Assembly: GCA_963829955.1 (NCBI GenBank)
Contig: CAWHKS010000017.1
Coordinates: 124,001 to 188,000 of the forward strand
DNA length: 64,000 bases
Direction: 5' to 3'
Origin: DASTFY01 sp963829955
GTDB lineage: Bacteria; Actinomycetota; Acidimicrobiia; Acidimicrobiales; Ilumatobacteraceae
Under the pieces are notes generated by a model. It did not search any database and was not told where the DNA came from. It was given only the letters and a program-made list of their open reading frames with translations. This document shows, one piece after another, positions 49,648 through 58,780 of this stretch (position 1 is the stretch's first letter; each line of letters starts with the position of its first letter). The translations under genes were made by a program, and so were the position numbers.

Positions 49648-50542
49648 CCAGTTCCTCACGCTCGAGGGGCGACCGACCGTGCGCGTCGCGCGCAGCTACC
49701 CGCATCCGATCGAGAAGGTCTGGCGGGCCATCACGACCCCCGAGCATCTCGGCCAGTGGTTCCCGAGCCCGGTCGAACTCGACCTGAGACCGGGAGGGGC
49801 GATCCGCTTCGGCGCCTTGAACGGCGATGCCGGATCGGCCGGCACTGTTGAGATGGTGGACGCACCTCGGCGCCTCGCGTTCACGTGGGGTACCGACCGG
49901 TTGACCTTCGAGCTCACAGCCGGCGACGACGGCACCACGTTCTCGTTGACCCATTCCTTCGACGACCGCTACGGCGCAGCGAGCTTCGCCACCGGGTGGG
50001 AGTTCTGCCTCGCCGGCCTGCGCAGCGTGCTCGCCGGCGACCCGCTGCCGCCACCAGACCGGGGCGTCGCCCGCCACGAGGAGCTTGTCCACGAGTTCGG
50101 CCTGGACCGGCCCGAGACGACGGAGACCGATGGCCGATGGACGGTACGCGTCGAACGTCAGTTGACGTGTCCGGCCGAGGTCGCCTGGGACCTGTGGTTC
50201 GGCAAGGATCGCGATACCGGCCAACAGCGCTCGGCGCCCGCCGTCGGCCAGCCACTGACGCCCTACATGGCGCCCGATGTCGTGATCGGAACCATGACCG
50301 AAGTGGACCTCCACCGTGTGCTGGCGTTCGACGTGGCACCGACAGGCGGGCCCGGCGAGCACCTACACCTCGAGTTCGCCGATGGCACCGGCCACGGCGT
50401 ACGGGTCATCCTCACCGTGACCGGCACCGACCCGGGAGACCGCGACGCCGCCGCCCAGATGTGGGGCACGAATGCCATCGGACACCTCGCCGCGAGCGCG
50501 GCCGAGTGGGCGACCGCACAGCCGGTGCAGGGTCGTCCATGA
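49637..50542 (+). CDS. Double SRPBCC/AHSA1-domain protein
   Basis: 301 residues from ATG 49637, overlapping the ArsR end by 11 nt. The first SRPBCC domain (about 10-145) opens RVARSYPHPIEKVWRAITTPEHLGQWFP; the second (about 165-295) opens RWTVRVERQLTCPAEVAWDLWFG and is more diverged. Tandem AHSA1 domains behind an ArsR regulator form a common operon type; the ligand is unknown. The end at 50542 is 82 bp before the DsrE-like gene. Confidence 0.88.
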   Translation: MSADQFLTLEGRPTVRVARSYPHPIEKVWRAITTPEHLGQWFPSPVELDLRPGGAIRFGALNGDAGSAGTVEMVDAPRRLAFTWGTDRLTFELTAGDDGTTFSLTHSFDDRYGAASFATGWEFCLAGLRSVLAGDPLPPPDRGVARHEELVHEFGLDRPETTETDGRWTVRVERQLTCPAEVAWDLWFGKDRDTGQQRSAPAVGQPLTPYMAPDVVIGTMTEVDLHRVLAFDVAPTGGPGEHLHLEFADGTGHGVRVILTVTGTDPGDRDAAAQMWGTNAIGHLAASAAEWATAQPVQGRP

Positions 50543-50623
50543 GCATGAAGCCCCGGCCCGCGAGCTCGGTCGCCGCCTGCTTCCCCTGGCATGGACCACG
50601 CGACAACCGCCTACTCTCCGCTC

Positions 50624-50986
50624 ATGCGAATGCTGTACCTGACCACTTCCGGCTCCTCCGACCCAACCCGCGCCTCGATTCCACTTCACCTCGCCGTCAA
50701 CGGGTCGCTGGAAGTCGGCCACGAGGTCGATGTCGTACTTGCCGGGGACGCCACCGAACTGCTGACGAGCAGCGTGCGCGAAGGACTCGAGGGCGTCGGC
50801 GTGCCACCCATGCGCGACCTGCTCGCCAAGGCGCAGGAGCACAACCTGGCGATCCATGTTTGAAAGGGATGTGCGGTCGCCCGTGGGGCGACCGACGAGG
50901 ACCTAATGGCGATCGGCGGGCAGTGGGTCACACCACCCGATGTCGCTCGGCTGATCGAGACCGCCGACCGGGTGGTCAGCATCTAA
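50624..50986 (+). CDS. DsrE-like protein with in-frame TGA (candidate selenoprotein, U-x-x-C)
   Basis: ATG 50624 (or 50630) reads MRMLYLTTSGSSDPTRASIP and LEVGHEVDVVLAGDATELL, a DsrE-family fold. After LAIHV the codon at 50861-50863 is TGA; the same frame then continues KGCAVARGATDEDLMAIGGQ and VTPPDVARLIETADRVVSI to TAA at 50984-50986. The downstream part is fully DsrE-like, so the TGA interrupts one gene. Relatives have Cys at this position (C-x-x-C), so TGA would give U80-K-G-C83. A perfect 8-bp hairpin starts 11 nt after TGA (listed next). Readthrough as selenocysteine gives 120 aa; otherwise it is a nonsense mutant of 79 aa. No sel genes are in the window. Confidence 0.7.
50861..50894 (+). 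promoter_or_regulatory. Bacterial SECIS-like hairpin after in-frame TGA
   Basis: TGA at 50861-50863; stem CGGTCGCC (50874-50881) pairs perfectly with GGCGACCG (50887-50894); loop CGTGG. The apical loop begins 18 nt after TGA and has G among its first two bases, matching the published bSECIS consensus (loop 16-37 nt from UGA). The host is GC-rich, so chance hairpins are frequent. Confidence 0.6.
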
Positions 50987-51175
50987 GGCTTCAACGAACG
51001 AACCTGACTGATTCGATGAGGCCGCGCGGTGACCATCCGGGTCATGTCGCCCCGGGCCGGCGCTCCCTGAAAGGACTCGTCGCAGGGGTCAGATGAGAGG
51101 TCGTCCTTGAAGTGCATGGCGCCTGGCGTGAGGGCGCCGAAGGAGTCGGCCCACAGCGGTGAAGCCGGCTGATCC

Positions 51176-51590
51176 TCACCGTGGACCGGGTGAGCGCACC
51201 GTGGCCTCGATGCTCTCGGCCAGGTCGACGGCCTGCTGGGCGGCCGCGACGTCGAACGGCGCGTCGCGGACGTCGTCCGGCCAGCCGTCGACGATCTCGG
51301 TGGCCCATTGCGCCCAGCGCCCGACCGTGAAGTAGAAGTCGGTCAGGAATCGACCGCCGAGCTGGTTGAGTGCTGCGCGCTCGGGGAACGACCCTTGTCC
51401 GGCGAGGTAGGCGCGGGCGGCGGCGAGGTTGTCACGGTTCTGTTCGAGCACCCAGGTCCGTGCGGCCTCCAGGTTGACGAGGATGTCTGCCTTGGTGCCG
51501 CTGTCGGCGAAGTGGATCTTGAGGAGCTGCTCGAATTCGAGCGCCGGTCCATCGCCGGGCTCCTGCAGCCACCCCGCGGCGTGGGCGGAT
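51176..51590 (-). pseudogene. PadR-family regulator, N-terminus missing
   Basis: The minus frame reads AAGWLQEPGDGPALEFEQLLKIHFADSGTKADILVNLEAARTWVLEQNRDNLAAARAYLAGQGSFPERAALNQLGGRFLTDFYFTVGRWAQWATEIVDGW to a stop at 51176. This is the C-terminal dimerisation part of PadR-like regulators (WLxEP...LL...ADSGTK). The winged-helix N-terminus is absent; the reading breaks at about 51600, close to the conserved att flank, so the end of the island truncates it. Confidence 0.65.
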
Positions 51591-51660
51591 GAGTGCGCCG
51601 CGATCCAGAGGGTGGTCCGCGGACGTCCCCGGCAAGAATCTCACGCCAGGAGCGCTCGGA

Positions 51661-51684
51661 GTTGCCCATCCAATTGCCCATCCA
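51661..51684 (+). repeat. Tandem arm-like repeats before att copy 4
   Basis: GTTGCCCATCCA then ATTGCCCATCCA, the same tandem pair as at 30526-30549 and close to that at 23369-23392, at a similar distance from the tRNA half. Confidence 0.65.
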
Positions 51685-51785
51685 GGTCACGGCATTCGCT
51701 GGTGCTGGATGTGATTCAACGAGACGAGGACTGGAGCTGAGCAGGTCAAACATGACCTGAGGAGGTCAGACGACACCCCCGTCAG

Positions 51786-51832
51786 CGGTTTCCTAAACCG
51801 TGTGCGAAGGTTCGAATCCTTCCGGGGGCACG
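51786..51832 (+). repeat. att copy 4: 3' half of tRNA-Arg(CCT)
   Basis: 47 nt matching the tRNA gene from its anticodon stem through the bases just after the discriminator. It is the longest partial copy. No 5' half, so not a tRNA gene. Confidence 0.85.
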
Positions 51833-52341
51833 TAAGAGACCTTGTAGATGGGTGTGTCGGAGGAGCCCGCGACTGTTCGGCCCATCAAGTTGTCCATCCT
51901 TTGGATGGGCACACGGTTCGTCATCGAATCGACGACGAGGAGGCGGCGACACCAGGCGCTGCTCGGCGGTACTTGATGCGACGGGACGACGTCGAGATGC
52001 ACGGTGTCCTGGACCGTGTTCCAGCGCCGCCGCTGCCCCCGTTCGGTCCACGACGTGTTGGCCGAACCGCCCGAGATCGGCGGCTCGTTGGCCCGTAGCA
52101 GCGCCAGCGACTGCGAGATGCTCTGAACGAGTCCTCGAAGCGGCCGCCAGTGCAACCATCCCCGGCGCTGACCGCGCCATGCCGGTGGAGGCTCACGCCG
52201 ATGTCCCCCGCTTCGCCTGCGCCGATCGTGATTCCTGGCCAGCGTGCTCACCAGCGGCGGCGGTCGCTCGGGTGTCAGCCCTCCTACGGGGCCGACGGTC
52301 TCCCAGCATGTGCCGGGTCCGCGGCGTCCAGCGTCGGTCTC
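51833..52341. other. Right flank of att 4 without a gene
   Basis: 509 bp. Contains the inverted arm-like site TTGTCCATCC-TTT-GGATGGG at 51890-51909 and about 150 bp similar to the DNA after att 2 and att 3, so a further element may begin here. No supported gene. Confidence 0.5.
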
Positions 52342-55300
52342 CTACTCGCAGAGCGCGCGGTGCTGGCGGCCGGGCAGGTAACGATCCCACTCCTCGTCGG
52401 TCAGCTCGCGCCCGGCGATGGAGCAGGCCGCCGTCCTCCAGCTCGACGGATCGAGGTTCCACAGCACGGACGCTCCCGGGAAGCCCGGCGCCATCAGCGA
52501 GTCGCCGGACGGAGAGAACGCGGGCCGGCTACCAATGAGATGATCCACGACGAACGTCTGGTAGCTGTACGGCACCCGACCGCCGGTGAGTCGGGTCCCG
52601 AGAAGGACGCCGCTCCGGGCGTCCCAGAGCTGCGTGGTGGAAAAGCCCAGGGTGGTGCCGACCAGCAATGTGCCGTCGGGCGAGTAGGCCACGCCGTACA
52701 CGCCGTTGGGATCGCCTTCGAGCAGCCCACCGACCGGTTCGTGCGTGCCCAGGTCGTACTGGCGCACAGCGCCGCTGGCGAGGCCCACCGCGACTCGAGC
52801 GCCGTCGGGACTGAAGTCGAGCGACGTGATGGGCGAGTCGACGTTCTCGATCGGTGGGCCGGACTCCCTCCCGTCGGCCACCGAGTAGAGGTGCAGCAGG
52901 TTGTTGTAGGTGATGACGCCCACCGTCCGGCCGTCCCGGGAGTACGCCAAGCCGATCGCCGGCTCGTTCAGTTCGATGGTGGGCGCAGCCGCGGCGCCGC
53001 TGTCGGGATCCACGAAGCGCACGGCCCCTGAGCCGGGACCCGAGCTCTCGAAGGGCTCTCGGCTGCCGTCGATCGCCACGGCGAGGATCCGGCCATCGGG
53101 TGAGAAGGCGATCTCGGTGGCCCGCCCACCGACGTCGATGGATCGGCGATGCTGGCCGTCGAGACCGGCCACGAGCAATGTCTCGGAGCCGCCCGCAGCC
53201 AGCCGTGGACGTGCCGGGTCCACGTCCACCGAGAGCACCTCTCCCTCGACCGGGATGGTCGTCAGGACGTCACCGCTACCGCCGTCGCGCACGACGACAG
53301 TGCCGTCGAGCGCGCCGGTCACGAGGCGGGAACCGTCCGTGTTGAAGGCCGCCTCGGTGACGGCTGTCTCCTGTCCGCGCAGGGCGATCCCGATCGAGCG
53401 GGTGCCGTCGAGGCGCCAGAGTGCGCCGGTGCGATCGAGGCCGGTCGTCGCGAGCCGGGTGCCGTCGGCATCGAACGACACATCGGTGATCGCGGATGCG
53501 CTGGCCGCGAGCGGCGAGCCCAACGGGTCGCCGGTGACCACGTCGTACAACTGGGTCCGGCCGTCGAGCCGACCTGTCGCCAGGAGGGCGCCGTCGGGAG
53601 AGAGCTCGAGGGTGCTGACGGCGCTCTCGGCGACATCAATGTGGCGCTCCAGCGCGCCCGTGGCCGCATCGACGATGAAGACGCCCGCGGCCTCGGTGGC
53701 GACTGCCATCGTGGTGTCGTCGGTCCCCAAGGCCACGTCGGTGATGAAGCCGATGTCGTCGTCGGTCAGCGACGCCACGTCGAGCGGTCGACCGAGCGGG
53801 GTTCGGTCAGCGGTGCGGAAGGCGGCGACTGTTCCGTCCGGAAGCGGCAGCGCGGCCAGCGCGCCATCTCGGCTCATGACGAAGGTGCGGTCACCCGAGT
53901 AGTGCTCGTGGAGGGGCCAGATGCTCGCCGGCGTCCAGGACGCCGCGTCCCACACCACGACCTCGTCCTTGGGGGGCCGATCGCTCGCAGGTCCGCCCTG
54001 GGTGAAGAGGCGGGTCCCGTCGGCGGAGAAGGCTGCTGATGTCAGCGCTCCGGCCGGGCTCTCGACGGTGCGGTGCAGCGTGCGACTCAGCAGGTCCCAC
54101 ACGTGGAGGCGACCCGCGACCAGGCCGTCGGCCGTCCGATGGACCGCGGGCACCGCGAGCCAACGGCCATCCGGGCTGATGGCTGCGGACAGGCTTATGT
54201 CGTCGCCGTTGCGGAGCACGTCGACGCGCCGGCGCGTCGCCGTGTCCCACAGGATCGTGCCGGCGCCATCGGAGGTCGGCGTGACCAGCAGCGTGCCGTC
54301 GGGCGAGAAGACGGCGGCCTCCAGCCCTGATTCCGCTCCGTAGATCAGCCCCTCCAGCATCGGGTGGGCCTGGAGCGCCCGCAGCAGTGTCGCCTGAGTG
54401 TCGGCAGTGTCGTCGAGGTCGAACGCGGCCGCGGCCAGCAGCATGCCGAGGTCCGGCTGGCGATCGACGACGCTGCGGGACACCGCGGCGACGCGGGCGA
54501 TGTCGGCCAGGTCGCGCGATCTTGATGCCTCGCGCTGCCGGCGGACGGCTAGGCCGCCCGCGATCAGCGCGACGACGAGCGCGACCGCGGCCCCGATGAG
54601 CAGCGCTCGCAGCCGCCGGTTGGTGCGCGCCTGGGCCTGTTGATCACGCTCTTGATCGGCGACGCTGACCGAGAGGAACTCGGCCGCAAGGGGCGGGACC
54701 TCGGCAGGGTCGACGCGTTCGGCCCACTCGACGGCGGCGGCTAGCCGCGGTCCGCGGTACAGCTCAGCGGGATCGCGCTCGAGCGCCTTCCAGCCACTGG
54801 CCGCGGCCATCAGGTGGCGCTGCAGGCGACGGCCATCGCGGTCCTCGTCGAGCCATCCGCGCAGGCGCGGCCACTCGCGCAGGAGCGCCTCGTGGGCGAC
54901 GTCGACGCTCTGGTCGTCGACGGTCACGAGGCGGGCGTTGACCATGGCATCGAGCACGGTGGCCATCTGGGCGCCGTTGCCCGCCGGGGTGAGCTCGGCC
55001 AGCGTCGCTCGCCGGCGGCTGTCCTCGGTCCCTTCGCCTGGATCGGTCAGGGCGAGGAACGTGCGCCGGGCCAGCTCCTGCTCGCTCGGCTCGAGCGAGC
55101 CGTAGACCTGCTCGGCGGTCGTGGCGATGGCCGCTCGCACGCCCCCGCTCGCACGGTACGACTCGATGGTGAGTGTGCGACCGTCTCGGTGCTCCCACGT
55201 GGCGCGCAGCGCGTGCGACAGCAGGGGCAGCGCCCCCGGTTCCCCCCGACCTCCCCCACGAGTACGTCGACCAGAGCCGGGTCAATGCGCAGCCGGGCGA

Positions 55301-57098
55301 CCGCGGCCGGTCCGGTGATCGCTTGACGAAGCTCGTCGTCGGTCATCGGGCTGAGCAGGATCTGGTTGGCGGCCAGCGCCCGGGCGAAGGCCGCGTGCTC
55401 GGCGCCTCTGCCGTAGAAGTCCGCCCGCAACCCTGCTGCGACCGGGCCGGTCCGTTCGACCAACGAGTCGAGGAACGCTGAACGACGATCGGCGTCGTCG
55501 CAGAGCGTGAACACTTCCTCGAGCTGATCGACCACGAGAAGATCGGAGCCGTTGGGCGCCGGTTCGGGCTCGGCACCTGGGGTCATCACCGTCGCACCGC
55601 CCCACGCTGCCGACAGCCCGGCGCGCAGGACCGAAGACTTGCCGCTGCCGCTCGCACCGACGAGCGCGACGAACGCCTGCGATCGCAGGCGCTGAACGAG
55701 GTCATCGACCACCCTCTCGCGGCCGAAGAAGCGGTCCGCGTCCTCGCGCTCGAACGCGGGCAGACCTGGATAGGGGCATACCGTGGCCGCGGGTGGCGCG
55801 TCGACGCCGGGTGCCGACAGCGCGTAGACCTGCACGGTGGTGTGCTGCCCGAGCAGGCGGTGCGGGCCGAGCTCGACGAGCGTCGTGTCGGCCCTGAGCC
55901 CTGCTGCGACGAGCGAGGCCGTCGTGCCCGACATCACGATCTGACCGCCGTCGGCCAGCCCGCGCAGTTGGGCTGCGATTTTGAGCGTGGCCCCGAAGTA
56001 GTCACCGCCTCGCTGCTCAGCCTCGCCGGAGTGCAGGGCGACGCGGACCCGCGGCGCCATCGGCTCGCCGTCGGTGCCGTCCGTGGCGACCGGCAGGCGT
56101 TGCTGGAGTGCGATCGCGGCGGCGACCGCGTCGAGAGCAGCCGGGAACACCGAGACAGTGGCGTCGCCTTCACCGACCGACTTGACGCAGCGTCCCCGGT
56201 GGGCCTCCACGACGCCCGCCACGAGCTCGTCGCGGCGGACCAGCGCCCGAGCCATGCCAGCCGGGTCTGTCTCCCATAGCGCGGCCGAGCCCTCGATCTC
56301 CGTGAGGCAGAACGTGAGGACGCCCGTCGGCAGCGTCGAACCCCACCCGGCGCGCAACTGCTCGACGAGCTCGCCTGCGGTCGCCGGCCGGCGAGCAGGG
56401 TCGGTCGCCAGGCCAATCCGCAGGCTGGCTTCGAGCTGCTCGGCCGCGGCAGGGTCGATGCCCTCCCACCCTGGGCGGATTCCGCATGGCGGGGCGCCCG
56501 TGAGCAGTGCAAAGGCAGTGGCCGCCAGCGAGTACACATCGGAGGACCTCGAGGCGGGCACGCCCGCGGCGAGCTCTGGCGCGGCATAGCCACGCGTGCC
56601 GCCGTGCAGGCGGGAAGTACCCGGCACGGAGGACCAGCCGAAGTCGACGAGCACCACCCGCCCACCCGTGGTGAGAACGAGATTGGCCGGCTTGACGTCG
56701 CCGTGCACCACGCAGGGATCCTGGGTGTGGATGTGGGTGAGCGCAGACGCCACGTCGGCCAGCCAGGGCAGCACGCTGGACGGCGCCAGACCGGGACGGC
56801 CGCGCGCCCGGAGGAGCTTCAAGAGGTCGATGCCCTCGATCCAGTCCATGGCGATCACGTACTGGTCACCGTCGAAGAAGTCGTCCCGCACGAGGGGCAG
56901 GTTCGGGTGGGGGGCGACACCGAGCAACAGCCGCGCCTCGTGCAGCAGCTGCTCACGGTCGGACTCATCGTGTACGGCGCGCACCTTCAGGGCCACCAAC
57001 CGCTCGTGCTGGCGGTCGATCGCCTTGAGCAGCCTTCCTTCGCCCCCCTGACCGACGACCTCGATGGGCTCGTAACGGTCCCGCACCAACACGGTCAT
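52342..57098 (-). CDS. Ser/Thr kinase - pseudo-cyclase - STAND ATPase - WD40 giant protein (one frameshift)
   Basis: ATG 57098 after GGGGAGGGG. Kinase domain about 1-255: GQGGEG loop (16-21), Lys38, HGD at 132-134 in place of HRD, DFG from 152. A cyclase-homology domain follows (about 270-445) in which both metal Asp are Glu (CLTEIEGS; VGEGDATVSVF) and Asn/Arg are Lys/Gln (YFGATLKIAAQL), so it is unlikely to be catalytic. Then a STAND P-loop (VALVGASGSGKSSVL). At a run of six G (55242-55247) one base appears deleted; coding resumes EPGALPLLSHALRATW. A membrane-like helix (LRALLIGAAVALVVALIAGGLAV) and many WD40 repeats follow to the C-terminus. Repaired length about 1585 aa. Divergent from an FHA regulator 48 bp away. 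Confidence 0.88.
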
Positions 57099-57146
57099 CG
57101 CCCCTCCCCGCTGCCGCACAACCTACGCGTTCCGACGTTCCCTACG

Positions 57147-57767
57147 ATGAGCGGCGTGGGTGAGGAGAGCCAGGCCGAGGTGGAGATCTGGCGACTCTCG
57201 GGTCGCTCGGTCGTCACGCTCGAGGGCAACCGGGTGACGGTAGGCAAGGCGAGGGAGAACACGATCGCGCTCGAGGGCGATTCAACCCTGAGCCGCCTAC
57301 ACGCGGTCCTCGAGCGCTTCGATGCCGGCTGGTGTGTCAGCGACCTCGGCTCCTCGAACGGGACCTTCGTCAACGGCGAGCGGATCTGGTCGTCCCAGCG
57401 GCTCCGCCATGGCGACGAGCTACGCGTGGGGCAGACGCGGTTGCTGTTCCGCAACAGCGCCGACGTCGGCTTCAGCGCGACCGCGGCCGACGAGGGTCCG
57501 CCGCTGTTGACGCCCAGAGAGCACGACGTGCTCGTCGTGCTGTGCCGCCCACTGCTGGACCGGGACATGTTCACCGAACCGGCCAGCGTGAAGGAGATCG
57601 CCACCGAGTTCGTCATCAGCGAGGCGGCGGTGAAGCAGCACCTGGTGAACCTGTATGCGAAGTTCGGGCTACAGGACACGACGCAGCATCGACGGTCCCG
57701 GCTGGCCAACGAAGCGCTGCGGCGGGCAGCGGTGACGCTGACAGACCTGCGCCGCCCCGACGCGTAG
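57147..57767 (+). CDS. FHA domain - HTH regulator
   Basis: 206 residues from ATG 57147. The FHA domain (about 10-105) has GKARENTIALEGDSTLSRLHAVLERFDAGWCVSDLGSSNGTFVNGERI with the phosphothreonine-binding Arg, Ser, His and Asn. The C-terminal part (about 120-195, LLTPREHDVLVVLCRPLLD and VKEIATEFVISEAAVKQHLVNLYAKFGL) is a helix-turn-helix of the kind found in FHA regulators. It is 48 bp from, and divergent to, the kinase gene, so the kinase (or its product) probably feeds this FHA protein; FHA-kinase neighbours are a known pairing. Targets unknown. Confidence 0.88.
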   Translation: MSGVGEESQAEVEIWRLSGRSVVTLEGNRVTVGKARENTIALEGDSTLSRLHAVLERFDAGWCVSDLGSSNGTFVNGERIWSSQRLRHGDELRVGQTRLLFRNSADVGFSATAADEGPPLLTPREHDVLVVLCRPLLDRDMFTEPASVKEIATEFVISEAAVKQHLVNLYAKFGLQDTTQHRRSRLANEALRRAAVTLTDLRRPDA

Positions 57768-57801
57768 GTCGAGGCGGCGGAGGTGACTCGGTCGATCGTC
57801 G

Positions 57802-58641
57802 TCACTCGGCGCACAGCTGGTCTTCGTACGCGACCACCCGCTGGTACGAGTCGACGATGGCGGGGTCCCACGACTGCAGGATCGCGAGGTCGGACGCCGG
57901 TCCATCGATGAACAAGCGGCGCATGTCGTAGCCGTGGCGCTCGAGCGTGGGCACGACCTTGCTACTCATGTAGGTCGCGATGGCCTCGACGTCGTCGTGG
58001 ATCTCAGGCGGAGCGGCGGCGACCCCGGCTTCGTACAAGCCGGTGAAGTCGGGCGAGGTCACGAACGCCTTCACGGACTCGGGGCTCCAGTCGTTGGCCG
58101 TCTGATCCGCGGTGTCGTTGAGCGTCTTCGACGCCTCGCAGTAGTCGGCGTCGGCGGGGCCGGCGAACGAGACGTCGGCGGCGGCCGGCTGTCCGGTCAT
58201 GCAGGTGCGTGCCTCGTAGGCGTGGATGCGGTCCTGTGCCGCGGCGAGGTCGGGCGGCGGCTCCTGGACGGCCTGCTCCTCCGGCGTCGCTTCAGCCATG
58301 ATGCGGTCGATGGAGTAGCCGTACTTCTCGAGGACTGGGACGACGGTGCTCTCGAACGCCGAAGACGTCATCTTCCAGTCGTTGGCGATCTCGGCGGGTG
58401 TCTCCTTGGCGGCCTTGGCGTTGAACGCTACGTACTCGCCGATGTAGGTCTTCAGTTGCGCGGGATCGCTCTCATCGATGGTGGTCATCTCGTGAGCGGT
58501 CCAGCCGCGCACGGTCTTGCAGTAGGCGCTGTCGGCGGCGCTGGACGAGCCGTTGCCCTTCCCGCCGCCGCCGCAGGCGGAGACGATGGTGGCAGCAGAC
58601 AAGACCAGGCCGAGTGCTGTGGGGATGCGGTGTGTAGTCAT
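57802..58641 (-). CDS. Lipoprotein with internally duplicated domain
   Basis: 279 residues from ATG 58641. Signal peptide with lipobox TIVSAC (Cys23) and a Gly/Ser linker. Two related units of about 110-120 residues: one begins SAYCKTVRGW and ends at Cys near 145 (YEARTCM), the other begins ADYCEASKTLND and ends YEDQLCAE. Each carries a central VVPxLExxGY/VVPTLERHGY segment. Each unit has one Cys at either end, probably paired. I recognise no named family. Convergent with the FHA gene. Confidence 0.8.
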   Translation of the reverse strand: MTTHRIPTALGLVLSAATIVSACGGGGKGNGSSSAADSAYCKTVRGWTAHEMTTIDESDPAQLKTYIGEYVAFNAKAAKETPAEIANDWKMTSSAFESTVVPVLEKYGYSIDRIMAEATPEEQAVQEPPPDLAAAQDRIHAYEARTCMTGQPAAADVSFAGPADADYCEASKTLNDTADQTANDWSPESVKAFVTSPDFTGLYEAGVAAAPPEIHDDVEAIATYMSSKVVPTLERHGYDMRRLFIDGPASDLAILQSWDPAIVDSYQRVVAYEDQLCAE

Positions 58642-58780
58642 GCCCCGACGATGCGCTCACGCTCGTTCGGTCACCATCGGCGGTCAGACGGTGCGTGCCT
58701 CACCGCTGGCAAGGTGAAGCTTGCCGAGCGGCAACGTGTCGGGATCGCCGAGGCCTGACACGAGTCGCTGGCACATGCCG

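Larger units (their letters stand above)
30693..51829. mobile_element. Island III (possibly composite), between att copies 3 and 4
   Basis: About 21 kb bounded by tRNA 3'-half repeats. A diverged tRNA half at 33147-33188 may divide it into two elements of 2.5 and 18.6 kb. Cargo: WS/DGAT, F420 enzymes, a sulfur gene cluster, CrcB, PhoX and a candidate selenoprotein, plus fragments of IS21-type IstB and of a tyrosine integrase. Confidence 0.65.
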
